Below, piece after piece: positions 19,271-27,936 of a stretch of DNA of 64,000 bases. Position 1 is the first letter of the stretch. Each line of letters starts with the position of its first letter. The stretch comes from Thermocoleostomius sinensis A174. Lineage in GTDB: Bacteria > Cyanobacteriota > Cyanobacteriia > Elainellales > Elainellaceae. The notes below the pieces were generated by a model. It searched no databases and was not told where the DNA came from. It was given only the letters and a program-made list of their open reading frames with translations. The DNA lies in NCBI RefSeq assembly GCF_026802175.1, contig NZ_CP113797.1, positions 2,457,026 through 2,521,025 of the forward strand, written 5' to 3'. The translations under genes and the position numbers were made by a program.

Positions 19271-20608
19271 TTATTCTTCAGTTTGATCCCACTGTGAATT
19301 AGGAGGAATGTCCGTAAACACCCGCTCGCCTGGTTGCAGTCCTTCTAAGATTTGAGTTTGGTTGCCAACAGACGTGCCTAGCATGACAGGGCGAAATTCT
19401 GGCTGATTGGTCTCGTTGGGAACCAAAACACCCGTCTCACCATCACGGGTGACGATCGCCACGGTAGGCACAACCAAGGCATTAGTCATTTCATCGCCCA
19501 AAAAGGTGACATCAACGTTCATGCCGGACAACAGCTTGTCTTCTCCGGAAGTCAGCGCAATCCGCACTTGGAAAGAGGTGACATTTTGATCAACTACGGC
19601 TTCTGGAGCAATCAACAACACCTCGCCGCGAAATACCTGACCTGGATAAGCATCGGCCACAATTTCAACGGGTTGCCCCACTCGAAGCTGTTGAATATCG
19701 ACTTCCGGCACTTCCGCTAGCACTTCTAACCCTTCTGCCAAGGCAACAATCGCCGTAGAAGTAGCAGAGGATGCTTCTGATGCAGAGGTGGTAGGAGTGA
19801 CAAACGCCCCTTCACTGGCATATTTCTGGGTGATGATGCCATCAAATGGAGCACGAATGAAGGTATCGTCATACTCCACCTGTACCGATCGTAAATCGGC
19901 TTGGGCTTCAGCGAGTTGGGCTTGAGCTTCGGCAATGTCTTCCGATCGAGCGCCGCGTTGCACTAATTCCAAACTACGTTGAGACTCTCGCAGGGCCGCT
20001 TCCGATTGGGCGAGGTTGGCTCTGGCGGTTTCAGCTTGATTGAGCACATCATCCAAGTCATCGGTAGAAATGGCCCCCTCACTGGCCAGTGATTGATTAC
20101 GGCGTACCCGTTCATCGGCTCGGTTGACTTGGGCTTGGGCTTCAGCCACCCTAGCTTCGGCTTGGGCCACTTGGGCTTCGGCTCGGGCAATTTCCTCGGG
20201 ACGATTTCCCGATCGCAAAGCTGACAATCGAGCCTCGGCTTGAGCCACCCGCGCACGGGATTGAGCTAACCGAGCCTCCACCGATTCATATTCCATGCGA
20301 GCCACGACCTGCCCCTGAGAAACCCGATCGCCCTGCTCTACAAGTAATTCCACCAAAATTCCTGAGGTTTTAGGACTCAGATTCACCGTTTGAATAGGCT
20401 GCACCCGACCACTGGCACCAATCCGCACCTGTAGCGGTTGCGAGTCCACTGTGACTGTCATGGTTGACACATCAGGAACGGCGGATTGATTGCGCACCGT
20501 CCAATAGGTTAAGCCGCCAACGCCAAGTAATCCGGCTGTCACCAGCCCTAAGATCCAGGGGTTTGGGTAACGTTTACCAAGAAAAGAAAGTTGCATAGTC
20601 GTTCGCAT
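19271..20608 (-). CDS. HlyD/MacA-type periplasmic adaptor of the efflux pump
   Basis: A membrane-fusion protein of about 445 aa: an N-terminal membrane helix (PWILGLVTAGLLGVGGLTYW), a lipoyl half, a long alpha-hairpin composed of repeated AQAEARVAEAQ-like segments (about residues 110-240), the second lipoyl half (FDGIITQKYASEGAFV), and beta-barrel and membrane-proximal domains. It links the inner-membrane MacB-type pump to an outer-membrane exit duct. ATG 20608 (MRTTMQLSF) is a conservative start; an open frame extends to 20683 but the extra residues are not family-like, and no start has a clear ribosome site. Confidence 0.9.
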   Translation of the reverse strand: MRTTMQLSFLGKRYPNPWILGLVTAGLLGVGGLTYWTVRNQSAVPDVSTMTVTVDSQPLQVRIGASGRVQPIQTVNLSPKTSGILVELLVEQGDRVSQGQVVARMEYESVEARLAQSRARVAQAEARLSALRSGNRPEEIARAEAQVAQAEARVAEAQAQVNRADERVRRNQSLASEGAISTDDLDDVLNQAETARANLAQSEAALRESQRSLELVQRGARSEDIAEAQAQLAEAQADLRSVQVEYDDTFIRAPFDGIITQKYASEGAFVTPTTSASEASSATSTAIVALAEGLEVLAEVPEVDIQQLRVGQPVEIVADAYPGQVFRGEVLLIAPEAVVDQNVTSFQVRIALTSGEDKLLSGMNVDVTFLGDEMTNALVVPTVAIVTRDGETGVLVPNETNQPEFRPVMLGTSVGNQTQILEGLQPGERVFTDIPPNSQWDQTEE

Positions 20609-20717
20609 AGAAAGGAGAGTTGAGCAAGGAGGTCGCTCGAAACCGGCACAGAACCAGCACGACCCACGATGAACAGACATCAAAACGAGACATCAAAACA
20701 AGTTAACCAACGGCATC

Positions 20718-21209
20718 TCAAGCTGGAGCATCAGGCTGAATCTGTTGCTGTTCAAGTTCCCAGCGCTGATCTAACAGCGGTAGTTCTCGTTCCCAAAAGG
20801 CATGAATGTCTCGCATTTCTTGCAAGCGCTCTTGCAGAGGCGGTGGACTGTCTTCTAGAAGACTCAGCCCCTTTTCAGCAAGCTGCCGAAATGAGGTGAT
20901 TTGAGCAATACGCTGTTTGGTGAGTTGAGACCAAGCATGGGGTTTGATTTGAAAATAATCTCGTCGTTCTCCAGGAATACTGACTCGTTCAATCAAACCA
21001 ATCTGAATCAACAACCGGGTCATGGTGCTGATCGACCCCTTGCTTGCTTGCAAGCCCGCGGCCAACTCTCCGGTCGATTGCTGTGGTGGATCAGAGATCA
21101 GCAGCCAGCCAAAAATTCGACCTGACATGCGGGGAAACCCCACTAATTCAAACATCAGACCAACTTCTTCAACAAAGTGGGTACGTTCAAACGATTGCTC
21201 TTTGTTCAA
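20718..21209 (-). CDS. GbsR/MarR family winged-helix transcriptional regulator
   Basis: A 163-aa regulator. Residues about 25-100 form a winged helix: GRIFGWLLISDPPQQSTGE, then ELAAGLQASKGSISTMTRLL as recognition region, and the wing ERVSIPGERRDYFQI. The pattern of one helix, winged helix and C-terminal dimer helix fits the GbsR branch of the MarR clan. It is encoded directly upstream of the adaptor-permease-ATPase genes on the same strand (110-bp gap). It probably represses both itself and the pump, with the inverted repeat at 21257-21285 as the likely operator. Confidence 0.85.
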   Translation of the reverse strand: MNKEQSFERTHFVEEVGLMFELVGFPRMSGRIFGWLLISDPPQQSTGELAAGLQASKGSISTMTRLLIQIGLIERVSIPGERRDYFQIKPHAWSQLTKQRIAQITSFRQLAEKGLSLLEDSPPPLQERLQEMRDIHAFWERELPLLDQRWELEQQQIQPDAPA

Positions 21210-21511
21210 CTGTCCACTGGTCGTTACACTCCTTAACTAAGATTATATCTTTTAAATGTTTAGTAGATACTGAACAAACTAAACAACCGTTATTTACAGC
21301 TTACTGACTGTTCCATAGCTAGCCATCCTCCAGGTGGGCAATCTCTTGGGGAAATAACCCGCCCGATCGGTCAAGCTTGGGAAAAGTGTTCGGATGCAGC
21401 GATCGAAGGAGTGGAGGAGTAAATGGGTGGAGGAGAAGCATGGTAGAGGTTTTTCAGTTAAGCGCTAGCATAGTAGTCCGATAACCAGTAGTCTGATTAC
21501 CAGTTGAAGGT
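21210..21511. other. Divergent promoter region
   Basis: This 302-bp gap separates the leftward regulator from the rightward lipoprotein gene. Apart from the inverted repeat at 21257-21285 I see no named element. A short direct repeat pair (AGTAGTCCGATAACC / AGTAGTCTGATTACC) lies at about 21472-21501, just before the lipoprotein start. Confidence 0.5.
21257..21285. promoter_or_regulatory. Candidate operator of the GbsR-like regulator
   Basis: Perfect 8-bp inverted repeats TGTTTAGT (21257-21264) and ACTAAACA (21278-21285) are separated by 13 bp, giving a 21-bp centre-to-centre distance, two helical turns. The element lies 48 bp upstream of the regulator's start codon in an A+T-rich stretch, the usual place for a MarR-clan autoregulatory site. 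Confidence 0.6.
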
Positions 21512-22264
21512 ATGACACAATTGCTACAACACGCGACTAAACAACATCAACGCTTGCGAAGGCAGGGGTTGATTCTTGCAGGGCTGATTATATTGGCAAG
21601 TGGTTGTGGTCGGACAAGCGAGTCATCTTCTCTTGAAACTCCATCTGCTAGCGCGCCCGGTACTCCCTCAGTGGTGGCTGAGGCTGACGCCACTCCCTCG
21701 CCTGTGCCGCCCTCTCCGGTGGCTACGGATAGCACGGTGATTTCATCCGAAGGCATTGGTTCTGCACAACTGGGCATGACCTTGGGCGAACTCAAAGGGG
21801 TTTTAGGGTCTGAGACGGAGTTTGTGGTAGAGTCGCCGTTTATTGTCGATTTTGACGCGATCGCCGTGCGCCGTAATGGTGAAACGCTATACCACATTCT
21901 GTATTTGGCGGGTGAAACCTTTGGCGATGACGATGTGATTCAGGGGTTATACACCGACAACACCCGGTTTCGCACCGCCGAGGGGGTTGGGCCTGGGACA
22001 CCGTTGACGGAAGCGGAACAAGCCTATGGAGAAGCCACCCTAGCTTATAATACGCAAAATGAATCGAGAGAATATGCTCGGTTTGAGCGCCAGCCCGCCA
22101 GTAATGTTTCGTTTGCGACTGGCAACGGCAATGAAAATCCGGCTGGGGTTTACGCTGCCTCGAACGAAGACTATAACGAAACCACCGAGTTTCGCAGCGA
22201 TGCAACGATTCAGTCAGTATTAGTCATTTGTCTAACAGACGGGTGTGCTCCTGCGGCTAACTAA
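21512..22264 (+). CDS. Predicted lipoprotein of unknown function
   Basis: A 250-aa protein with a lipoprotein signal: basic start, hydrophobic core LILAGLIILASGC with Cys at about residue 33, followed by a Ser/Pro/Thr-rich linker (about 35-75). The folded domain (about 80-250) begins GIGSAQLGMTLGEL, a motif seen in cyanobacterial secreted proteins of unknown role, and ends with a possible disulfide CLTDGC. It should be anchored in the plasma or outer membrane facing the periplasm. No catalytic motif is visible. Confidence 0.7.
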   Translation: MTQLLQHATKQHQRLRRQGLILAGLIILASGCGRTSESSSLETPSASAPGTPSVVAEADATPSPVPPSPVATDSTVISSEGIGSAQLGMTLGELKGVLGSETEFVVESPFIVDFDAIAVRRNGETLYHILYLAGETFGDDDVIQGLYTDNTRFRTAEGVGPGTPLTEAEQAYGEATLAYNTQNESREYARFERQPASNVSFATGNGNENPAGVYAASNEDYNETTEFRSDATIQSVLVICLTDGCAPAAN

Positions 22265-22339
22265 TTTGCCAAAGCTTTGATTCAAGCCTTTGCTCCAACC
22301 TCTATTTTGCTATCATCCCCTGCTCCCCAATCTACCATT

Positions 22340-22591
22340 ATGATCAGTATGATCAAGCTGCTTCTATCACTAATTCTGGCTCTTTGGGTTTGCACAATCG
22401 CCCTCGTCGCCGCCCAAAACGGTACACGGGTTGCCATCCAGTTTTTGGGAATACAGTCGATTCAAATTCCCTTTGGCATAATGCTGGCTTTTAGTGCAGC
22501 TGTGGGAATGGTGGCAATGGCTATATTATTGCCACTGCTGCGATCGACCGGTCGTCCTTCCACTCGATACGATCGTGAAGATTTTGAGTAG
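22340..22591 (+). CDS. LapA-domain (DUF1049) small membrane protein
   Basis: About 83 aa with two hydrophobic helices: IKLLLSLILALWVCTIALVA and, after NGTRVAIQFLG..., a second ending MAILLPLLRS. This two-helix layout with an intervening VQFLGIQS-like beta segment is the LapA/DUF1049 pattern. The frame is open from 22277, but the residues before the paired Met codons at 22340/22349 are not membrane-like, so I start at 22340. Function in cyanobacteria is unknown. Confidence 0.65.
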   Translation: MISMIKLLLSLILALWVCTIALVAAQNGTRVAIQFLGIQSIQIPFGIMLAFSAAVGMVAMAILLPLLRSTGRPSTRYDREDFE

Positions 22592-22678
22592 AGCCGTTAT
22601 CTCCGCAATATTGAGTGATGCATCCAATTGGGGTGGGCTGGGTAAAGTAGAAGACGTTTATGAAGGCTGTTTATGCGG

Positions 22679-23380
22679 TCACAGCTTCCACTGATCTAGA
22701 ACACTACCCCAGGTTTCTAAAGTGCAAATAATCTGTGCCGAGGTTGTCGTCCAACCGACAATCCCGCCTTGGGCCCGCACCATTTCTAGTGTCGCTTGTT
22801 TGAAATCTGGAAAATAGCTTTCGGTACAGTCTTCAACCATCAAGCACTCATAACCGCGATCGTTCGCTTCACGCATTGTGGTTTGCACACAGACTTCGGT
22901 AGTGACACCGGTTAGTAGCAAATGGGTGATGCCTCGTTCTTGCAGTTGCAATTGCAAGGGTGTAGCGTAGAACGCACCTTTACCAGGTTTGGTGATAACT
23001 ATTTCGCCGGGTAGTGGAGCTAGTTCAGGAATGATAGCATTACCGGGTTCACCCAAAATTAAGATTCGTCCCATTGGACCTTCATCACCAATTTTGAGTT
23101 TTCCGTTACCACGATCGCGTTTAGACATAGGACAATCTGATAAATCGGGTTGATGACATTCCAGGGTATGCACGATCGGCAATCGCAGCGCTCGAAACAG
23201 CGTCAGTAACCGTTTTAATGGTGGTACGATTGCCTGTAATCGTGAGACATCATTGCCTAGTGCATCACCAAACCCACCTGGCTCCAAAAAATCTCGCTGC
23301 ATGTCAATGATGACGAGAGCAAGTTGATGAAGGTCAGCCGGAAGCGAATAGTCGTAGGGTTGAGCAGAAAAAGAGAGCAT
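22679..23380 (-). CDS. Cysteine hydrolase, isochorismatase superfamily (second paralogue of the importer operon)
   Basis: A 233-aa hydrolase with the family triad Asp26 (VIIDMQRDF), Lys131 (ITKPGKGAF) and Cys164 ([17 protein letters not shown]). It is paralogous to the enzyme at 25061-25744 but lacks that enzyme's N-terminal PYPYNG segment and has different substrate-pocket residues. It is the last gene of the BMP-type importer operon. The most likely reaction is hydrolysis of an amide or ureide taken up by the transporter (biuret, triuret, ureidoacrylate or similar). The substrate is inferred, not seen. Confidence 0.8.
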   Translation of the reverse strand: MLSFSAQPYDYSLPADLHQLALVIIDMQRDFLEPGGFGDALGNDVSRLQAIVPPLKRLLTLFRALRLPIVHTLECHQPDLSDCPMSKRDRGNGKLKIGDEGPMGRILILGEPGNAIIPELAPLPGEIVITKPGKGAFYATPLQLQLQERGITHLLLTGVTTEVCVQTTMREANDRGYECLMVEDCTESYFPDFKQATLEMVRAQGGIVGWTTTSAQIICTLETWGSVLDQWKL

Positions 23381-23410
23381 GAGAAGGAATGAAGAATGAG
23401 AGACGAGGGA

Positions 23411-24958
23411 TTAATGTCCTGCCATACTCTGCCCAATCGCAGCAAAGTCGGCTTCGGTGGTAGGGCTATCATAGACAAACTGACCGCCGCTGATGACCAA
23501 AATGCGATCGGAGAGTTTCAGCAACTCGTCGAGATCTTCGCTAACCAGCAGCACCGCTACTCCGCGATTGCGAGCGGCTACGATTTGGGTATGAATAAAA
23601 TCAACGGCAGCAAAATCCAAACCGAAGCAGGGGTTTGCCGCAATCAGCAGGTTAATTTGATCGGAGGACAATTCGCGAGCAAGAACAGTCCGCTGAACAT
23701 TGCCGCCAGAAAGGTTGCCAACCGGCGTATCAGGCGAGGGGGTCTTCACCGAGAATTGTTGAATCAGTCCTTGGGCCATCTGTCGGATGGCATTGAGAAT
23801 CAACATCACTCCTTTCGCTTGGGGAGGACGATCGAAGGTACGCAGAGCCATATTTTCAGCTACGCTCATGTGGGGAACACAGGCATTGCGCAGCGGTTCT
23901 TCGGGTAGGGCAAAGACACGATGTCGAGTCATTTCGGCGCGAGTGGCTCGATACGGTTCGCCATTGACATGGATTTCGCCTGCTGTGGCATCTCGCTGTC
24001 CGGCTAGCACTTCCACCAATTCTCGCTGTCCGTTGCCCGAAATGCCGGCAATGCCCACAATTTCGCCGCTATGAACCGTGAGGTTGACATCAGAAACCGC
24101 TTCGACCCCGTTGTCTTTGTTAGCGTGAAGATGGTGTACTTCCAGGACTGGATACGATTCTGTATGAACCGTTTTGTTGACAGGTGTTGGGTCTTTTTTC
24201 TCGCCCATCATCATTTCTGCCATGTCAGAAATTGCCAGATCTTTCACAAAGCCATGGCCCGCAAATCTGCCTTTTCGTAACACAGTGACTTCGTCTACAA
24301 ATGCGGTAACCTCTCGAAATTTGTGAGAAATCATTAGCACACTTAAGTCGCCTGCCGTCACCTGTTCTCGCAGTAAACCCAGCACCTCATCGGCTTCGGC
24401 TGGTGTTAAAACGGATGTTGGCTCATCCAAAATCAGAATACGGCTGTGTAGATACAGTTGCTTAAGAATTTCTAGTTTTTGCTTTTGTCCGGCTGCTAGT
24501 TGGGCGATCGGAGTGTCTAGGGGGACTTGAAACGGCGAGCTTGCCATGAACGATCGCAACTGTTCAAGTTCCGATTTCCAATGAATAAGGTTGGTACTGT
24601 TATAGCGCGACAAGACTAAATTCTCTGCCACCGTCATAGCGGGAACCGAAGTAAAATGCTGATATACCATACCAATGCCGTACCGATGAGCATCGCGAGG
24701 ATTGGTAATTTGTACGGGTCGATCGTCAATTCGCACTTCACCCGCCGTAGGGCTATAAAACCCCATAATGCACTTCACCAGCGTACTTTTGCCAGCTCCA
24801 TTTTCCCCTAACAGGGCATGGAAGGTTCCGGGTTTTAGGTGCAGCGATACGTTCTCAAGTGCTACTAACCGACCAAATTGCTTGGTCATACCCACCACTT
24901 GCAAATCGGGCGGACGATTGAGCTTAATTGGAGATTCGATCGATGTTGCAGTGTTCAT
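23411..24958 (-). CDS. ABC transporter ATPase, BMP/nucleoside-importer type (two ABC domains)
   Basis: A 515-aa tandem ATPase of the simple-sugar/nucleoside class (NupO/YufO-like). First domain: Walker A GENGAGKST, signature LAAGQKQKLEILKQL, Walker B ILILDEPTSVL. The second domain has a degenerate Walker A-like GISGNGQREL, and signature NLSGGNVQRTVLAREL. This is the usual asymmetry of the family. It energises the two permeases encoded upstream in the same operon, and lies between the two hydrolase genes. Confidence 0.93.
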   Translation of the reverse strand: MNTATSIESPIKLNRPPDLQVVGMTKQFGRLVALENVSLHLKPGTFHALLGENGAGKSTLVKCIMGFYSPTAGEVRIDDRPVQITNPRDAHRYGIGMVYQHFTSVPAMTVAENLVLSRYNSTNLIHWKSELEQLRSFMASSPFQVPLDTPIAQLAAGQKQKLEILKQLYLHSRILILDEPTSVLTPAEADEVLGLLREQVTAGDLSVLMISHKFREVTAFVDEVTVLRKGRFAGHGFVKDLAISDMAEMMMGEKKDPTPVNKTVHTESYPVLEVHHLHANKDNGVEAVSDVNLTVHSGEIVGIAGISGNGQRELVEVLAGQRDATAGEIHVNGEPYRATRAEMTRHRVFALPEEPLRNACVPHMSVAENMALRTFDRPPQAKGVMLILNAIRQMAQGLIQQFSVKTPSPDTPVGNLSGGNVQRTVLARELSSDQINLLIAANPCFGLDFAAVDFIHTQIVAARNRGVAVLLVSEDLDELLKLSDRILVISGGQFVYDSPTTEADFAAIGQSMAGH

Positions 24959-25060
24959 GGCAAGAAAGGCTATAGGGATGAAGGATGAAGTAAATTTCTT
25001 GTTTCTAGCCTCTGGCTAGACATGCGCAACAAAAGGTTCTACCGTCTTTTACTGACTTCT

Positions 25061-25744
25061 CTATTGACTGATCGCTTCAATGAAGGCTTTAGAATCGGCA
25101 ACGGCTCCAAAAACACCTCCTTGCATCTTCACCATCTTTAGAGCGGCTAAGTGATTGCCATAATCGGTTGCGCCTGTGCAATCAGAAAGTAGTAAACATT
25201 CATACCCCCGATCGTTGGCATCGCGCATTGTAGTATGGACACAAACGTCTGTGGTGATTCCAGTCAGCACAATATTTTGAATACCTTTGCGTTTCAACAC
25301 CAAATCTAAATCAGTTGCATAAAACGAACCTTTACCAGGTTTGTCAATAATGACTTCTCCTGGTATCGGAGCAAGTTCAGGAATGATCTCCCAACCGGGT
25401 TCACCACGTACCAGAATTTTGCCACAAGGTCCCGAATCGCCAATACCGGCGCCAATTTGCTGCGATCGCCATCGTTTGTTTTCAGGTAAATCAGATAGGT
25501 CAGGGCGATGGCCTTCCCGCGTGTGCATGACGTGATAGCCTTCTGCCCGGGCCATGGCTAATACGCGCATAATGGATTCGATCGGGGCCCGAGTCAGAGA
25601 TAGATCGTAGCCCATTTTGTCTACATATCCACCCTTGCCACAGAAGTCAGTTTGCATGTCGATAATCAGCAATACCGTATTCTCTGGACGGAGATCGCCA
25701 TTGTAGGGATAGGGATAGGGGTCAGCCTCAACAAAACGTCCCAT
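25061..25744 (-). CDS. Biuret-hydrolase-like cysteine amidohydrolase
   Basis: A 227-aa isochorismatase-superfamily enzyme with Asp29 ([18 protein letters not shown]), Lys135 ([15 protein letters not shown]) and Cys168 ([12 protein letters not shown]) as the catalytic triad. The N-terminal [18 protein letters not shown] and the [15 protein letters not shown] and [20 protein letters not shown] segments (each shortened here) match what I remember of biuret amidohydrolase (BiuH) and triuret hydrolase. Biuret hydrolysis yields allophanate and ammonia. GGAG lies 8 nt before ATG 25744. The gene sits between a permease and the ATPase of a BMP-type importer, which suggests uptake-coupled degradation for nitrogen. 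Confidence 0.8.
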   Translation of the reverse strand: MGRFVEADPYPYPYNGDLRPENTVLLIIDMQTDFCGKGGYVDKMGYDLSLTRAPIESIMRVLAMARAEGYHVMHTREGHRPDLSDLPENKRWRSQQIGAGIGDSGPCGKILVRGEPGWEIIPELAPIPGEVIIDKPGKGSFYATDLDLVLKRKGIQNIVLTGITTDVCVHTTMRDANDRGYECLLLSDCTGATDYGNHLAALKMVKMQGGVFGAVADSKAFIEAISQ

Positions 25745-25854
25745 GTTTATACTCCGTGTGATAAAGGCTATACAGGAAGGTTAAAAGCTAAAGGTTTTAT
25801 CGATCGATTCGGTTGCTCTGACTTCTACCTTTTATGCTTCTCCTTCAGACTTCT

Positions 25855-26796
25855 CTAGCCTTGGCTATCGGTTCCCAACGCGCCCGGCACGCCAGTTAGT
25901 GTACGTTTAGGGGAACAGGTGAAAATCATAATTAACAGCGTTAGCACGTAGGGAGCGGCATTGAACAGGTAGTAACCTTCCCTAATTCCAACAGACTGCA
26001 ACGCTGGCCCCAGCGCTTGTGCTCCGCCAAATAACAGTGATGCCCACAGGCACAAGATGGGATTCCAACGCGCAAAGATCACCAATGCAACGGCCATCAA
26101 ACCTTGCCCACTAGAGATGCGTTCTGTCCAAACGCCGGGATAGTAGAGCGAGAGGGCGGCTCCCCCGATGCCTGCCAGAAAACTGCCTGCCATGATGCTA
26201 AGCATTCGCACGTTGAAAATCGAGACCCCCATTGCTCTAGCTGCTTCAGGGCTATCGCCTACTGCACGAACAAATAGCCCCCAGCGGGTCGATTGAAAGA
26301 ACCACTTCATTAACGGAGCGATCGCCAACCCCAACAAGAACAGCGGACTAATTTGTAGGGCCGCTTGCAGAGCGGGAGGCATGGCTGCATTTCCTAAATT
26401 TAAAGTCGGTAATTGGGGGGCTGAAGGTTGAATGAATGGCTTGCCCAAGAAAAAAGCAATGCCGCTGCCAAACACAATCATGGCAATACCGACTGCCACA
26501 TCATTAACGCGATATTGTTGCGACAGCCACCCGTGAATTGCACCCAATGCCAAGCCGGATAAACCGGCGACTAAAACCCCCAACCAAGGCGAGCCAGTCA
26601 GATAAGAGATGGCATAGGCGCTCATCGCTCCCATTAAGACTGTACCTTCCAGCCCTAAATTGATCTTGCCGCTTTTCTCGGTCAAGCATTCTCCCAAGCT
26701 GACAAACAAGAATGGAGTACCGCCGCGCATAGTTCCGGCCGCGATCGCCAGAAGAACGCCCCACCAACCTAATGCTTGTGATGCTTCTGCTGCCAT
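25855..26796 (-). CDS. ABC transporter permease, nucleoside/BMP type (NupQ-like)
   Basis: A 313-aa permease of the BPD_transp_2 family, with about 8-9 membrane helices and the landmark GECLTEKSGKINLGLEG near the N-terminus. ATG 26796 is chosen because AGGAG lies about 10 nt upstream, overlapping the TAG stop of the upstream permease (TAGGAG); the frame is open to 26919 but that would overlap the previous gene by 110 bp. It should form the channel together with the 369-aa permease. Confidence 0.92.
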   Translation of the reverse strand: MAAEASQALGWWGVLLAIAAGTMRGGTPFLFVSLGECLTEKSGKINLGLEGTVLMGAMSAYAISYLTGSPWLGVLVAGLSGLALGAIHGWLSQQYRVNDVAVGIAMIVFGSGIAFFLGKPFIQPSAPQLPTLNLGNAAMPPALQAALQISPLFLLGLAIAPLMKWFFQSTRWGLFVRAVGDSPEAARAMGVSIFNVRMLSIMAGSFLAGIGGAALSLYYPGVWTERISSGQGLMAVALVIFARWNPILCLWASLLFGGAQALGPALQSVGIREGYYLFNAAPYVLTLLIMIFTCSPKRTLTGVPGALGTDSQG

Positions 26797-26809
26797 AGCT
26801 TTAAGTCTC

Positions 26810-27919
26810 CTAAGAAACAACCACTGATTCCTGCCCAGGGCTGGGAGGAGGGGAGGGAGGAGGAACAAGAGTGGGCTTTTCCTTAAAGAAGGGGAATTTG
26901 CCGTAGAGGGAATCGCCATAGAGCACCACCAGGAAAACTAACCCCTGAAAGACCAAGACCGTGGCATCGGGGAGACCGTGTGATCGCTGGAGAATTCCAC
27001 CACTGGCCAGAATGCCGCCCACAAGTAAGGAAAGGAAAATAGCTGCGATCGGATTATGTCGCGCAGCAAAGGCCACCAAAATGCCGCCATAGCCATAGCC
27101 AACATTCAGGGATTCGTTGGCGGCTCCCTGCACAGCAGCCACTTCCACCATGCCGGCCAGCCCTGCACATGATCCGGCTAAAAAACAAATGATTACCGTC
27201 AGTTTGCCCACCGGTAGCCCAGCAATACGAGCGGCTCGGATATTACCGCCAGCCGTGCGGGCGGCAAAGCCAAAGGTGGTACGCTGCATCAGAAAATAGG
27301 CGATGACACAAGCAACCAGCCCATACAGCAAGCCCCAATGCACCCGTGTGCCGGGAATATTGCTAAGCATATTCATATCTGCTAAGGGATACGTGGAAGG
27401 CTTGTTCAATGAACTTGGGTCTTTCATCGGCCCACCCACTAAATGGTTGAGTAGGGCGATCGCCACGTAATTCAGCAATAAACTACTGATTGTTTCATTC
27501 ACGGCTCGGTAGTGTCGGAGTGCACCTGCGAACCCAATCCAGACACCGCCTGCAATCATGCCCGCCAGCGCCATCGCTATCTGTACCACCAACGGCGAGA
27601 CCGCCGTGCCCAACGTTAGCCCTATGGAAACTGCCGCCAAACCACCGACGACAAGCGCTCCTTCATTACCAATGATCACTAGACCCAATCGCGCTGGTAA
27701 GGCAGTACATAATGCACTGAGCATCAACGGAGCCGCCCGAATTAATGTATTTTGGAACGTACTCCATTTGCCAAATGCCGCCTTCCAAATAGACGCATAG
27801 ACTGCAAAGGGATTAGCTCCAGCGATCGCACAGAACACGCCAAACAACACTAATCCAAACAGAATTGACCCAAAGGGAATCACAATAGATTCCAGGTTTC
27901 TACGCCAAGTTTGATTCAT
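26810..27919 (-). CDS. ABC transporter permease, nucleoside/BMP type (NupP-like)
   Basis: A 369-aa permease of the BPD_transp_2 family with about 9-10 membrane helices. FGKWSTFQNTLIRAAPLML and PARLGLVIIGNEGALVVGG (shortened) are characteristic of this group, and the C-terminus is a Pro-rich cytoplasmic tail (PPPSPPPSPG). It follows the substrate-binding protein gene by 17 bp and its stop codon is merged with the ribosome site of the next permease, so translation is probably coupled. Confidence 0.92.
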   Translation of the reverse strand: MNQTWRRNLESIVIPFGSILFGLVLFGVFCAIAGANPFAVYASIWKAAFGKWSTFQNTLIRAAPLMLSALCTALPARLGLVIIGNEGALVVGGLAAVSIGLTLGTAVSPLVVQIAMALAGMIAGGVWIGFAGALRHYRAVNETISSLLLNYVAIALLNHLVGGPMKDPSSLNKPSTYPLADMNMLSNIPGTRVHWGLLYGLVACVIAYFLMQRTTFGFAARTAGGNIRAARIAGLPVGKLTVIICFLAGSCAGLAGMVEVAAVQGAANESLNVGYGYGGILVAFAARHNPIAAIFLSLLVGGILASGGILQRSHGLPDATVLVFQGLVFLVVLYGDSLYGKFPFFKEKPTLVPPPSPPPSPGQESVVVS

Positions 27920-27936
27920 TCTGTATTCTTTCCACG

